A stretch of DNA of 64,000 nucleotides, taken from NCBI RefSeq assembly GCF_030035675.1, contig NC_084489.1:70089365-70153364 (forward strand), in the 5' to 3' direction. This document shows positions 21,335 to 33,543 of the stretch, in pieces. Each line of letters begins with the position of its first letter. Within the stretch, counting starts at the first letter, position 1. The translations under genes and the position numbers were made by a program. The notes under the pieces are model-generated. The model worked only from the letters and a program-made list of their open reading frames with translations, was not told the origin of the DNA and did not search any database. The stretch is from Rhineura floridana (lineage: Eukaryota > Chordata > Lepidosauria > Squamata > Rhineuridae).

Positions 21335-21838
21335 GTTTGTTTAGTGTTCAGAGAACCTGAGGGTGGACTCAAACCGAGAGAGACGTGGTTGCCACTCAAA
21401 AGTCTTCTGTGTCCACATGAGGAAGTGCAGCAGCCTGCAGCATCTAATCATATGGTTGAGCCCAGCATGGCTTCCTCTCTGCATCCAAACACAAGGTCAA
21501 GCAACAAGGGGGAAGTTAGCTGGCTTGCGTGGTAAGACAACAATAAAGAACAGGTGACCAAATTGTGACAGCCTTTGTAGAGAGTGACAATCTTCAAAAT
21601 ATCAACTCCCCCTCCCCAAAGGCCAATGATTGGATGCAGAACACAGCAGACGATGAAAACCAGTTTCCCACAAACAAAAAACAATGCAACAATAGGAAAT
21701 AATAAATGCAGAAACTACATCGCTAGATAGAAATTAAAGCAGAACTCAGATACCTGGAAATTCTGTATAAAAAGCACCCACAATTTCTCACTCTCTGCTG
21801 GGTTCATCAATGTACCTTGGGCCACTGCCTTTAGATGA
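21335..21838. other. Unassigned sequence
   Basis: No feature recognised. Confidence 0.3.
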
Positions 21839-21839
21839 C

Positions 21840-21906
21840 ATTCTGGGCTTCTGCTGAGAAGAAGGGCAGGATATAAATTTAATACATGAATAATAAACAA
21901 ATAAAT
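21840..21906 (+). repeat. L2-type LINE tail
   Basis: ttctgctgagaagaagggca, gatataaatttaatacatga and (ataa)n: a bare L2-type 3' end. Confidence 0.6.
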
Positions 21907-21957
21907 GAGCTAATGTGGGTGCAGGATTGGCATTCAGCTTGTCAGGATTGTCTAAAC

Positions 21958-22095
21958 CAGAGATGAGGAGCCTATGACCCTCCAGATATTGCTGAACTGC
22001 ACCTTCCACTGACCCTGACCATTGCTGTTGCTGGCTGGGGCTGATGGGAGTTGGAGTCCAACAACATCTGGAGGGCCACAAGTTCCCCATCCCTG
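21958..22095. mobile_element. hAT-type fold-back MITE
   Basis: cagagatgaggagcctatga and ttccccatccctg are the ends, and ctccagatattgctgaactg pairs with agtccaacaacatctggagg. Flanking octamers gtctaaac (21950-21957) and atctacac (22096-22103) agree at 6 of 8 positions. Confidence 0.85.
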
Positions 22096-22243
22096 ATCTA
22101 CACTATATTTTGGAGCAGCTTAACAAGCAACTCTGTTAGAATCAAGACTTTTATACTGGGTGGATAAATAGTGTTCAGTCCTAGGCATACTTACTTATCT
22201 CTAACTTCAGTGGGAATTGTTCCAAGTAAGTATACTAAAGGAG

Positions 22244-22372
22244 TGGCCAACATGGTTCCCTCCAGATGTTGTTGAATTCAGCTGCCATCATCTCTAACCA
22301 TTGGCCATGATGGCTGGGATTAAATGGAGCTGGAGCCCAACAACATGTAGAGGGCACCACATTGGCTACCTC
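22244..22372. mobile_element. hAT-type fold-back MITE
   Basis: gtggccaacatggttccctc and gagggcaccacattggctac form inverted ends around the ccattggccatgatggctgg centre. Target duplication not clear. Confidence 0.75.
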
Positions 22373-24128
22373 TGTGCAAAGGATTGCAACTCTAGATCGA
22401 AAAAATAGGGACACATTGTAAAATTATTTCATTGTGAGACACTGGTGCTTGTCAACGTTAAAGCCCAGGAGATAAGCTGATGCCACCTCTTTAGGTTTTA
22501 TAGAAGCCTTAGTATCCACCAAAACCAGTCTTCATTTAAAAAGCTGCCAGTCATCTATATATTTTCAATATCATACTGTACACAGTTAAGGCACAAAACT
22601 GGGCAGGAATAGAGGAAGTAAAAAATTACCAAGCATAGGGAAGAAAGCCAATAACATCTTTCCTACAGGGAAAAATTGCCATCGTTATATGCAATCATGT
22701 AATATTCGGTATTCATGCTTTATTTGTCTAGTAATGCTCCATATTATGAAAGGTAATAAACTGAATGCCATGGAAAATAGCTCTATCCAGTCAACTGAGG
22801 AAAATGGGGGATAAAGCTGTAATACTTCTTTGGCTGTTCAAACGTGCTTGACAATAAGATGTTTGGCTTCATTACATATCATGGATTCTGAAAGCATGAG
22901 GTGACGTTCTTCTTACTGAGCACAATAATGCACACTTACATTTCATTAAAAACGAAATGGGACTTAAGCACACATAACTGCCTACTGGATCAGGGACACT
23001 GATATTATTTTTCAGTGAAATTGGTGATTTACAGACCAGTGAAAAATGGGCAGATTCCATAGATTTGCAATTGCTGATCTGGAAGAAATTATTGGCTGCA
23101 GTCCTAAGCATGCTTACTCATAAGAAGGCCTAACGGGCCTCAGTGGGACATGCCTGCAGCCTATTATGAACACGTTAGAGCCTACATATGGGTTCATGGT
23201 ACGGAGCAGCATTAACAGCACTGAGTCTGATCATTAAAAAAAGTGGGGAAATATAGACAATTGGTTCAAAATGAAAGTAAATAATCTAGCATAAAAATAC
23301 CTGGTAAAACCTTGAGGTTTGAGGAGGTGTTTGAACTGAAACAACCACTCATACATAGCAGAGTATAGAAGTAATGAATGATCTTAAACTGGCAGGTTTT
23401 TTAAATCACTAAATATATAGTAGGGCAGAAGAAGATACAACAAAAAGAATGAATACATTAGTGTGGTGGCTAGCTCATATGGATCCTTCCTTGTACTGCT
23501 TCAGACTGTGAGGAAAGACTATCATATTTTTGAGTGCTTACTCATCTAAGCTCCTTGCATGTAGCAGACTTGTGCATCAGGGAACATGCTATGTTAAATC
23601 TTTCTTTACTAGCTTTCTATATGCAAGGGATTTTTTTAAAAAAAATTGGGGAGCATCATTCCAGCACTGGATACCATACATTTTGCACCTGGAAAATTCC
23701 TCTTCTTCCTGCCAATATACATGTGCGGCTATTACAATAGAGTTCTGCAATACAGAACTTATCAATGATGAGACTTGCCTTTTAAAGGACTGAGTCCTCT
23801 CCTTCTGTACAATTCCAATGCAGGAGCCATCATCTAGTTTTTTTAAAAAGCCAGCAGCAAGCATTAGCAAAGTTACCCCTCTTCCCCTTTTGTCAATATT
23901 CTGTCATTTAATGTAGTGCTCATGGCCCCAGGTGCATAGCACTGCCAAAGGTTCGAACTGTTTGCAGAGAATTTGAGTGACCTGTGTGCAATCAATCTGG
24001 GCTGAAAAGAGAAGGTCACCATGGATGGAAAATAAGGTTCCAAAAGAGTCATCTGCATTAGCCCTTAGTTCTATTTGCTAGATGCCATCAGAATCTATCT
24101 CGTTAGAAATCATAAATATTGACAATTT
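22373..24128. other. 1.75 kb of mostly unique sequence
   Basis: No genes or clear repeats. Near 23098-23150 the phrase gcagtcctaagcatgcttac recalls a common short squamate repeat, also seen near 22183 and 29995. Confidence 0.35.
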
Positions 24129-24130
24129 CC

Positions 24131-24250
24131 AGAGGGACAGGCATGTTAGTCTGCTGCAGCAAAATCAATAAAGAGTCTTGGGGCATCTTCAAGACTAACA
24201 AATGTATTATGACATAAGCTTTTATGGACTATAATCCAGTTTATCAGTTC
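24131..24250 (+). repeat. Dispersed reptile repeat ('ttagtctgctgcag' family)
   Basis: ggcatgttagtctgctgcag, aaagagtcttggggcatctt and aagactaacaaatgtattat match, from memory, a widespread amniote interspersed repeat. I cannot name its class from sequence alone. Confidence 0.5.
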
Positions 24251-24514
24251 TCATGATTTCAGTAACTTAAACCTTAGCAAACACAGTACTAAAAAAAATT
24301 AGACAACTTCATTTACTTTAATCCATGAGTTCCAGTGTTCCATTATTTAATATGCACACCTATACCTTAACAATGTAAATGTTATATTGTTATTCAGAAG
24401 CAAGTGTTTGAAAACCTGGATATTATACAGGAAGAAGAGAAACAGGATTGGCTTACTGTACTGTACAAACCCAGATTTGTTGCTGTGTACTGTATTAAAT
24501 GGCCCATTTTAAAG

Positions 24515-25183
24515 AGTGTTATAAGATGGGGGATACTTGGCTCAGCAATACTATATGTGAGAAGGATCTTGGAATTGTTGTTGATCACAAGCTGAATATG
24601 AGCCAACAGTACAATGTGGCTGCAAAAAAGGCAAACACTATTTTAGGCTGCATTAACAGAAGTATAGTTTCCAAATTGTGTGAAGTACTAGTTCTCCTCT
24701 ATTCAGCACTGGTTAGGCCTCATCTTGAGTTCTGCATCCAGTTCTGGACACCACACTTTTAAGAAGGATGCAGACAAACTGGAACAGATTCAGAGGAGGG
24801 CAACAGCAATGGTCAGGAGACTAGAAACAAAGCCCTATGGGGAGAGACTGAAAGAACTTAGCATTGAGAAGAGGACTGAGGAGAGATAAGATAGCACTCT
24901 TCAAGTACTTGAAAGGTTGTCATACAAAGGAGTGCCAAGATCTCTTCTCAATCATCCCACAGTGCAGGATAAGGAATAACGGGCTCGAGTTACAGGAAGC
25001 CAGATTTCAGCTGAACATCAGGAAAAACTTCCTGTTAGAGTGGTATGACAATGCAACCAATTACCCCAGGAGGTGTTGGGCTCTCCAACACTGGAGGAAT
25101 TCAAGAGGCAGCTGGACAGCCATGCTTTAAGTTGGATTTATGCACTGAGCAGGGAATTGGACTCAATGGCTGTGATTCTACCA
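24515..25183 (+). mobile_element. CR1 LINE 3' end
   Basis: Same segment as 5598-6345, starting at gtgttataagatgggggata. The frame at 24499-24762 gives NTICEKDLGIVVDHKLNMSQ and LVRPHLEFCIQFWTPHF, and 24864-25130 continues in another frame. The 3' end is cut short by the hAT element at 25184. Confidence 0.9.
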
Positions 25184-25289
25184 CAGGGATGGAGGACCTG
25201 TAGTCCTCCAGATGTTGTTAGACTAATTCCCATTAGACACAGTCAGGGATGACTGGGGCTGTAGTCCAACCACAGGCTCCCCAGCCCTG
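25184..25289. mobile_element. hAT-type MITE at CR1 3' end
   Basis: cagggatggaggacctgtag at left and ggctccccagccctg at right. Flanking octamers ttctacca (25176-25183) and ttgtgcca (25290-25297) match at 6 of 8. Confidence 0.7.
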
Positions 25290-25334
25290 TTGTGCCACCT
25301 GACAAACAGCCCCAGTGTTTGGAATTTCCAAAGA

Positions 25335-25618
25335 GAGGAACCAGTTCCTTCATTATTTTAGACACCTGCTGAAAAAGTTTGTGTTTAGTGGGCCTATCCA
25401 GACACATGATTTGTTTACATCTATTTAAAATCTGTTTTCAACTTTGTTTAATGTTCTATTATCTATCATTTTACATGCTGTTTATTGTTTCTAAATGTTT
25501 TAAATGTGTTTTATTTTAATTGTATCGTATTGCTGATTTAATTATGTTTGCCACCCTGGGCTTCGTTGGGAGGAAGGGTGGGATATAATTTTAATAAAGT
25601 AAATAAATAAAATAAAAT
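25335..25618 (+). mobile_element. L2-like LINE 3' end
   Basis: A short coding tail (tagacacctgctgaaaaagt) runs into T-rich 3' UTR and ends gggaggaagggtgggatata plus (aaat)n. Confidence 0.75.
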
Positions 25619-26392
25619 CAGGGTCTCTGTCCCTCTCCCCTTTGGAGGTTGCTTCTGTCACTGTGTTCTCCTCTCCTGCACCACTGAGATTGCTTCATGT
25701 AGTGCTGAAAGGAGTGTGACAATGTTTCAGAAGACCGCATTGGAACTTGCACTGGTCCAAGGGCTGCTGTTCTAGATTTCTGAAAAAAATTGTTGTTCTT
25801 ATGTACCTTCAAGTCGATTTCTACTTATGGCGACCCTATGAATCAGCGACCTCCAATAGCATCTGTATAAACCACCCTGTTCCGATCTTGTAAGTTCAGG
25901 TCTATGGCTTCCTTTATGGAATCAATTCATCTCTTGTTTGGCCTTCCTCTTCTTCTACTCCCTTCTGTTTTTCCAAGCATTATTATCTTTTCTAGTGAAT
26001 TATGTCTTCTCATTATGAGTCCAAAGTATGACAACCTCAGTTTCATCATTTCAGTATCTAGTGATAGTTCTGGTTTAATTTGTTCTAACACCCAATTATT
26101 TGTCTTTTTTGCAGTCCATGGTATGCGCAAAGCTCTCCTCCAACACCACATTTCAAATGAGTTGATTTTTCTCTCATCTGCTTTTTTCACTGTCCAACTT
26201 TCACATCCATACATAGAGATCGGGAATACCATGATCTGTATGATCCAGACTTTAGTCTTCAGTGATACATCTTTGCATTTGAGGACCTTTTCTAGTTCTC
26301 TCATAGCTGCCCTCCCCATTCCTAGCCTTCTTCTGATTTCCTGACTATTGTCTCCATTTTGGTTAATGACTGTGCCAAGGTATTGATGATCC

Positions 26393-26600
26393 TTGACAAG
26401 TTCAGCGTCCTCACTGGCAATTTTAAAGTTACATAAATCTTCTGTTGTCATTAATGACTTGCTGAGGTATTGGAATTCCCTCCCCTTAAATATTAGACTA
26501 GCACCATCTCTGGTACCTTTTCAGTACCTACTGAAGACCTTGACGAGTTCAATGTCCTCATTGTCAACTTTAAAGTTACATTTTTTGTGTAGTCATTGCT
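26393..26600 (-). repeat. Internal BovB duplication flanking a LINE fragment
   Basis: Bases 26393-26453 and 26539-26600 are two diverged copies of the same BovB segment (caagttcagcgtcctcactg versus cgagttcaatgtcctcattg, each followed by aactttaaagttaca-like sequence). Between them sit about 85 bases encoding an L2-like tail, WNSLPLNIRLAPS, in plus orientation. A simple insertion with target duplication would give near-identical flanks, and these differ at several positions. Confidence 0.75.
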
Positions 26601-27661
26601 TTAGTCTACTTGACTTTCAGCTGTAGTCCTGCTTTTGTGCTTTCATCTTTCATCAGCATTCCTTTCAAATCATTACTGGTTTCTGCTAGTAGTATGGTAT
26701 CATTTGCATATCTTAAATTATCTTAAATTAAATTATCTGCATATCTTAAATTATTGATATTTCTCCCTCCAGTTTTTACACCTCCTTCATCTTGGTCCAA
26801 TCCTGCTTTCCATATGATATGTTCTGCATATAGATTAAACAGGAAGGGTAATAAAATACACCCCTGTCTCACACCCTTTCCGACTGGGAACCAGTCGGTT
26901 TCTCCATATCCTGTTCTTACAGTAGCTTCTTGTTCAGAGTATAGGTTGGCTTCAGGACAATCAGATGCTGCGGCACCCCCATTTCTTTTAAAGCATTCCA
27001 TAGTTTTTCATGATCTACACAATCAAAGGCTTTGCTGTAATCTACAGAGCACAAGGTGATTTCCTTCTGAAATTCCTTGGTCTGTTCCATTATCCAACGT
27101 ATGTTTGTGATATCATCTCTGGTGTCTCTTCCCTTACTAAATCCAGCTTGGACATCTGGCATTTGTCGCTCCATATATGGTAAGAGCCTTTGTTGTAGAA
27201 TCTTGAGCATTACTTTACTTGCATGGGATATTAAGGCAATAGTTTGATAATTACTGCATTCCCTGGGATCCCCTTTCTTTGGAAATGGGATGTATATTAA
27301 ATGCTTCTAATCTGTTGACCATTGTTTAGTTTTCCATATTTCTTGACAAATTTTTGTCAAAATTTGGACAGATTCAGTCTCAGTAGCTTGTAGCATCTCT
27401 ATTGGTATGCCATCTGTTCCTGGTGATGTTTTTCTTCCAAGTATTTTAAGAGCAACTTTCACCTCACATGTTAAAATTTCTGGTTCTTCATCATACGGTT
27501 CCTCAGTATATTGCTTCCATTTTCCTTTTATTTCATCTTGGTCAGTCAGTGTGTTCCGCTGTTGATTATTCAATGTCCCTATTCTTGTTTTGAATTTCCC
27601 TTTAATTTCTCTAATCTTTTGTAATAGGGCCCTTGTTCTACCGTTTTATTATCCTCTTCTA

Positions 27662-28261
27662 TTACAGTACCATAATTATTGAGGTAATTCTTTTTGTCCT
27701 ACATACATGTCTCTGTATTGTTGCATTTGGGGTTCTAACCGTGTTTCTATCTCCTTTTGCTTTTTCTTTCCTCCTCTCTTTAACTATTTTAAGAGTTTCG
27801 TCAGTCATCCATTGAGGTCTTTCTCTCTTTTTAGCTAGAGGTATTGTCTTTTTGCATTCTTCCCTGATAATGTCTCTGACTTCACTCCATAGCTCTTCAG
27901 ATTCTCTGTCAACTATGTTTAAAGCCTCAAACCTGTTCCTTATTTGATCTTTATATTCTTCTGGGATGTTATTTAAATTGTATTTTGGCATTATGATCTC
28001 TTTGTTCTTCTTCTTTAGCTTTACTCTGATTTTCGATACGACCAGTTCATGATCTGTACCACAGTCTGCTCCTGGCCTTGTTTTCACAGAAAGTATGGAA
28101 CTTCTCCATCTTCTGCTACCAATTATATAATCAATTTGATTCCTAGATTGACCATTTGGTGATGTCCATGTGTATAGTCGTCTTTTCGGTTGCTTGAAAA
28201 ATGTGTTCGTAAGAAACAAATTATTGGCTTCATAGAATTCAGTGTCTTTCTCCTGCTTCAT
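27662..28261 (-). pseudogene. BovB endonuclease C-terminal and linker frame
   Basis: 199 open codons: FFKQPKRRLYTWTSPNGQSR, NQIDYIIGSRRWRSSI and GTDHELVVSKIRVKL, the final conserved blocks (SRNQIDYI and DHELV) of the APE-type nuclease, followed by the linker to RT. A LINE fossil. Confidence 0.88.
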
Positions 28262-28990
28262 TTCTACCTCTTACGCCCCATTTTCCCACAATTCCTAGTT
28301 TTGTTCCCTACTTTTGCATTCCAGTCCCCCATGATTATCAGCACAGCTTGTTTTGGTGTGTGATCAATTTCTTCCTGTACTTCTGCGTAAAATCTCTCCA
28401 ATTCCTCTTTTTCTGCATTTACTGTTGGAGCATAGACTTGGATGATGGTTATGTTAATAGGTTTCCCATTTAATCTCATTGATATAACTCACTTAGACCT
28501 TGCATTATAGCTCCTAATTCCTTTTGCTACATCACTTCTCACTATTAAAGCAGTCACGTTTCTTCTTAATTTCTCATTTCCTGCATAAAATATTTTGTAG
28601 TTGCCTGGTTGAAAATGTCCTGTTCCGGTCCATTTTAATTCACTCACACCATGTATTGTAATGTTGATGCGTTCCATTTCTTGCTTGACAATTTCTAACT
28701 TTCCCTGGTTCGTGCTTCCCACATTCCATGTTCCTATTGTGTGCGTCATACAACTCCGGACTCTCCTTTCACATCTGTGCATATCAACCTCTGGGCTTCC
28801 TTTCGGCTTTGACCCAGGAGCATCATTAGTCACAGTGGTAGTCGTACATGTCCATTGTTCTTCCCCCGTAGCTCGGTGAGTGCCTTCTGACCTGGGGGTC
28901 TCATCTTCCAGCACTATCTCGTGTTCCATTTTGGATACTCTGTTCATAGGATTATCATCGAAGAGGTATTCAGAGGTGGTTTATTTTCCA

Positions 28991-30430
28991 CTGGTAAGAA
29001 AACATCACCAATATATGGAATTTTCATCCTTATCCACATTCTCTTTCTTCACCTTCCCAAATGATAACCAAACTGATGAAGATATCCTATCTTATAATTT
29101 ACTGCTCTGTTCGCATACTGTATTTTTGGCTCCAACCTTTACAGGAATGTCTTCTGAAGGTGCTAAACTCACTTTACTCACTGCAGAGTTAGTGGCTAGT
29201 GACAACTCCCAGCATCATTTTGCACAGTTCTAATTGTCATCAACTCATTCTCCAGTGCCAATCTAGCCAGAGCAATCTGAGGGAAACTACCAGTAACCAT
29301 AATGACACTTGCTCACTTCTTTCTTTCTTTCTGGCTGTTATTTAAAATCGCTTTAGCCAGGGATATTTATAGAGGAGATCAATTTTAATTTATTCCACCT
29401 CTCAAGTTCACAAAGTCTAATTTCTCATATTATGGGGTAAACGCTGAGAGCCTGAGGGGTTCACATCAGATCGAGTATGACTTGACTGAACTGTCTTAAT
29501 TTGCAGACCAATTTGCTCAACAGCTCCCTACGGAAGGAACTTGTTGATTTTGGCAGTGTTTACTTTTCCTACAAACAAATCCAACCTTCCAGACCGGCTG
29601 GCTCTTGAAACTCACTTGAGAGATGAGGGTTTTTTTTTTAACAAAAAAAAAAAAAAACCCCAACTGCCCCAGGCTGCATCAGTATTTCTCTCTCTCTCTC
29701 CTCCCACCCATCTTTTAGGAGAAAGCTTTTGTGTTCTCCACAGCTGCTTGAGGATAATCCACAGAGTCAAGATAATTCACAGAGTCAATAGAGAAGTTTG
29801 TAAAGTTCCTTGAGAATTTAATTTCCCCTCAATGAGGAGAGCAAAATAATCTGTCAGAGAAAGAAACACACACAAAAATAATGTTCTCGGTCTTGGCTGA
29901 CTTAACAACAATTTTTTAAAAAAGAAAAACAACAACACAACCACACTTTTTCATTTGCCAGCTTTTACAATCCAGTCCAAAACATGTTTATTCTGGGATA
30001 AGTTCAATGGGGCTTACTTCTTGCTAAGGAAGTTTAGGATTACAACTTTTTGGTAATTTTGAGGGCACTGCCACACTCCCAGGTTACAGTAGTTTTACAC
30101 TACATCAGCTGTCATGGCTTCTCCCCCCCCATGTGAATACTGGTGAATGGGGTTGAATCTGAGGTGCCAGTACTCATACCTTGATAAAAGTGCCATGGCA
30201 CAAAATGGCTGACATGGGCAACAAAAAAGAGGTGCCAGTGCTTTTTACCGATGGGTAGCGCCACAAAAAAGCACCGCTAATAGCTAACTCTCTGTGTGTG
30301 GATTCTTATGTTACCCTCCACACACAAGAGGAACGTATCAGCTGGCCTGAGGGAACCACAAGGCTTGAAGAAGTAACACAAAATCTTTTTTGGGGGTGGG
30401 GAACACTAAGCAGAGGAGATACCTAAAACA
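28991..30430. other. 1.4 kb, mainly unique; candidate noncoding block
   Basis: No gene found. Homopolymer runs at 29631-29657 (T9 then A-rich) and a (ct)n tract near 29687-29701. The stretch 29340-29480 (agaggagatcaattttaatt) looks like quiet unique sequence. Confidence 0.35.
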
Positions 30431-30780
30431 GCCCTTTCAGATTGAGTGTGCTTAGTGGCAATGGGGGAGAACCAGTGTGGTGCAGTGGTTAAGGTGCTGG
30501 ACTACGACCTGGGAGACCAGGGTCTGAATCCCCACACAGCCATGAAGCGCACTGGGTGACCTTGGGCCAGTCACTACTCTCAGCTCCATGAAAACCCTAT
30601 TCATAGGGTTGCCATAAGTCAGAATCGACTTGAAGGCAGTACATTTACATTTAGTGGCAATGGTATGCTGACTGACAAGCTGGGAGGATAATGGAAATGT
30701 GGCAGGGGGAGGGACAGATGGAATGGAGTATCTTGGAAGAGGACACAGCTGGCTGGCTGGAACCCTGAACATTCATGAAT
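30430..30780 (+). repeat. Unclassified interspersed repeat X, copy 3 (split by a SINE)
   Basis: ttgagtgtgcttagtggcaa, then after the SINE agtggcaatggtatgctgac, gatggaatggagtatcttgg and tggctggctggaaccctgaa, in the same order as copies 1 and 2. Confidence 0.65.
30465..30650 (+). mobile_element. Sauria-type SINE, short form, with target duplication
   Basis: accagtgtggtgcagtggtt head, B box gggtctgaatcccc, ctgggtgaccttgggccagt body and BovB-like tail gccataagtcagaatcgact. A 13-bp direct repeat, ttagtggcaatgg, lies at 30452-30464 and 30651-30663, a clean LINE-mediated insertion footprint. Confidence 0.95.
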
Positions 30781-31190
30781 ATATTCAAAACAACAAAAAT
30801 AAAACTCTAAACTTCCTTAAGTGCCTGTTCATTTCACTGGATGCTGTCCTCAACCATTAAGCTATTTCTATCTTAAATGCTAAGGGTCACCGTCTGGGGA
30901 GTCACTGAGACATTCTTGATGTCTGGTGACTGGGGAAAAAAATTACCCTGCAGCACCAACAGCAGCAGTATTCACAAGCCAGGCTGCTCTGTGGGAGCAG
31001 GGAAGTAATGAGGGTCTAACAAGCACAAACAAGGCACTTTGTCCAGAAAAGAGCAAGCTGTCATTTACTGGATTTTATGTAGCTACACCTGAAGTACACC
31101 CCAAAAGGGGGAAAAACAGTATTGTGCGAAATGGCCTTAAGAGAAACAAAAAGGTGCTCGTGACTGGGGTGGGAGGGCACAAATGTAGCT
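30781..31190. other. Unassigned sequence
   Basis: No feature recognised. Confidence 0.3.
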
Positions 31191-31194
31191 GAGG

Positions 31195-31860
31195 AAATAC
31201 ACTTATTGGACTGGTTCATTAATGAGTCAGAACTGTAGAAAGGCAATTAGTATGCCAATTTATTCCCTAGTAAGTTAAATATCCTTTTGAATATTTTCTG
31301 AGGAGGTCTGCATGTCGGGTCAGAAATAGGTACTCTTCCACCAACCCTCCCTCCTCCCCTACCATACATAACCTGAACTTCTTAAAACAATAGAGAATGA
31401 ACTTTGTTCTCTTCTCTCACGTGAGAATGACTCATTGCATAGGCGTGTATCAAAAAGAAAAGAAAAGGGGAGGGGGAAGCTTGGAATTTTAACGGATAAT
31501 TAGCCAGGCTGAGACATTCCCTCGAGGTGCTTGTTCATTTTGATTACAGTGGAACTTGGCAGGACTGCACCTACAGTACTGTGTCTATTACTTCACCATT
31601 ATTAAATGTAGATTTGGCGTTTTAATTTATTCCTTAGGGAATGGTACCATATTATTCCCACCATGCTGAAGCCACCTGTCTCTTTAAATTGACATCGAGT
31701 GGGGCCTCCTCAGTCTTCCCCATTTTTTTTTTTTTAAAAACTCTCATTCCAGGCTCATCTATAAATAGGGCCCTTTTCTGATGGTTTGACTTGACATCTG
31801 ACAATAGCAACTGAATATCTTCATCATTTCAGTTGTTTTATCCTTTGAATGAGTTAGTTG
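31195..31860. other. Candidate conserved noncoding element
   Basis: Repeat-free sequence rich in homeodomain/AP-1-like cores: ggttcattaatgagtcagaa, aggcaattagtatgccaatt, acggataattagccaggctg and catttcagttgttttatcc. Cross-species conservation is untested. Confidence 0.3.
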
Positions 31861-32007
31861 TTGCTTTCTTACAAAAATATGAGGACTGGAATCTTACTTT
31901 TTAATGGAAGGAATTTGTGCATAGGATCCCATGAATTATGGGCTGGATCCAAAGATGTCCTCCTGCAAGCAGAATACATCTTCACAGCACAGAAGGCTTT
32001 GAGAAAG

Positions 32008-32182
32008 GAATGTAGCTCAGTGGAAGAGTATCTGCCGTGCATGCAGAAGTTCCCAGGTTCAATCTCCAGCATCTCCAGGTGGGGCTGGGAATATCCTCTG
32101 CCTGAAATGTTAGAGAGTTGCTGCTAGTCAGTGTAGACAATACTGAACAAGACGGACCAAGTGTCTGATTCTGTTCAACTGA
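32008..32182 (+). mobile_element. tRNA-derived SINE (third family), copy 1
   Basis: A box tgtagctcagtggaagagta and B box ggttcaatctcc give a tRNA-like head. The body ctgctagtcagtgtagacaa, tactgaacaagacggaccaa matches copies at 45430 (+), 58468 (-), 49413 (-), 53722 (-) and the split one around 47729. Confidence 0.85.
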
Positions 32183-32275
32183 GCAGAAAGTGAGAAAAGT
32201 GACCCTCCCAAATTCAGAGATGTTGTCTTCCTCCCTGCGCAGATATTTCTGTAAAACTTTGCACAATTTCTAGAG

Positions 32276-32391
32276 CAGGAATGGGAAGCCTGTAGCCTAC
32301 CTGATGTTGATGCATTACAACTCCCAGCATCCATGCCAGCTGGGACTGATGGGAGTCGGCATCAAATGACATCTGGAAGATCCCATTCCTG
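32276..32391. mobile_element. hAT-type fold-back MITE
   Basis: caggaatgggaagcctgtag and agatcccattcctg are inverted ends. Octamers ttctagag (32268-32275) and ctctaaag (32392-32399) match at 6 of 8. Confidence 0.8.
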
Positions 32392-32452
32392 CTCTAAAGT
32401 TGGTATCCTACAGCGTGCATTTTTCTTATTAACTGTCACATATCCCCTAATT

Positions 32453-32962
32453 CAGTGGTTCCCAAACTTTATGAGTATGGGACCCCCTTTATAAGCTGAA
32501 TTTTTTTGTGATCCCCTGGCTGCCAGGAAGGAAGGGGGAAAGCAGCCTTTCTTTGCAGGCTTGCTTCTTTTTGCTTCACAAAAAGCCCTCTCCTCTCATT
32601 CTAAGTAAGGACGTTGCCAGTAGCAGCAGTGCAAGGAGACGGGAATCAGTGATAGTAATCCCCTCTTCTTCCTGGTAGCCCCACCTTCAGCCTCCTTTGG
32701 CATCTGCCATGTATTTTATAGGCAGATGCCCGCCCTTAGTGCGCCTGAAAGATGCTCTGGCGCTTCAGCAAAAGGCCTCCCCTCTCGTTTGGAGCAAGGG
32801 GGAGGTGTCATCTGCAGCGGCAGTGGAAAGCAGACAGTGTCGAGGGAGTGAAGACTTTTTTAAAAAAATTAATAAATAATTCATTTCTTTACTGTTCATG
32901 GCCCCCTCTGGATTACTTTGCGGCCCCCCTGGGGGTCCTGGCCCCCAGGTTGGGAACCACTG
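32453..32962. mobile_element. hAT-like non-autonomous element, 510 bp, exact target duplication
   Basis: Ends cagtggttcccaaacttt and aggttgggaaccactg are inverted, a Charlie-like hAT terminus. Exact 8-bp duplication ccctaatt at 32445-32452 and 32963-32970. The interior is GC-richer than surroundings and has short frames but no transposase domain. Confidence 0.95.
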
Positions 32963-32999
32963 CCCTAATTCATTTGGGCAGTGCATTGTGAAAAGTCTT

Positions 33000-33250
33000 C
33001 CACTAACTCTTGTGCAAGAATTCACAGAACAGGACTAATGCATTTTCTTATTCTGCTCATGGTAATTTGGCCTATGCCTTTTATTAAATACTTCTTTCCT
33101 CCTCCCTTATAACAGATTTTTGTGATATATCTTGCCACTAATGACTGCTTTTTTTTTTTTGCCAAGGTTCTTATTCTGTCTAGTCAGAAATATGTGAATT
33201 TGCACCAGATAATTACTTGAAGGTGGGACTGGCATTATAGTTTTTCACTA
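33000..33250. other. Unassigned sequence
   Basis: No feature recognised. Confidence 0.3.
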
Positions 33251-33254
33251 TGAG

Positions 33255-33377
33255 AGGGGTAGCCAAAGTGGTGCTCTCCAGATTTTTTAGACTACAATTC
33301 CCATCAGCCCCAGTCAGCACAGTCAATTGTCAGGGATGGTAGAAGTTGTAGTTCACAACATCTGAAGGGTGCCATAA
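33255..33377. mobile_element. hAT-type fold-back MITE
   Basis: ggggtagccaaagtggtgct and ctgaagggtgccataagggc as ends, and ctacaattcccatcagcccc pairs with gtagaagttgtagtt. Decayed. Confidence 0.75.
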
Positions 33378-33543
33378 GGGCTTTATGAAATTTTTCTTTT
33401 TTAGAAAAAAACAAAAAACCCTCTTTGCACCCTCTGAAGCTCACATTTCCTTCTTAATCCTCAAAAACATCTGGACAGTTTCACTTCTTCTTTTGTCTTT
33501 TAAACAGATTACCACAGAACCATTCCTCAGTAAATTTAACTAT

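Larger units (their letters stand above)
25798..28990 (-). mobile_element. BovB (RTE clade) LINE, near full length, decayed
   Basis: About 3.2 kb, the expected BovB length. 5' side (28947-28264): APE-type endonuclease with IGTWNVGSTNQGKLEIVKQE, SELKWTGTGHF, VYAPTVNAEKEELE and MGDWNAKVGN. Then SPNGQSRNQIDYIIGSRRWR and GTDHELVVSKI (28261-27662). RT: GRKTSPGTDGIPIEML, CSVDYSKAFDCVDHEKLWNA (motif A), KGVRQGCILLPFLFNLYAEH (motif B), INNLRYADNLI, where the YADD box reads YADN. The C-terminal part is at 26451-25927. The tail ttcaagtcgatttctactta at 25809 is the inverted BovB 3' end. The YADN change and several frame interruptions mean this copy is inactive. Confidence 0.95.
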
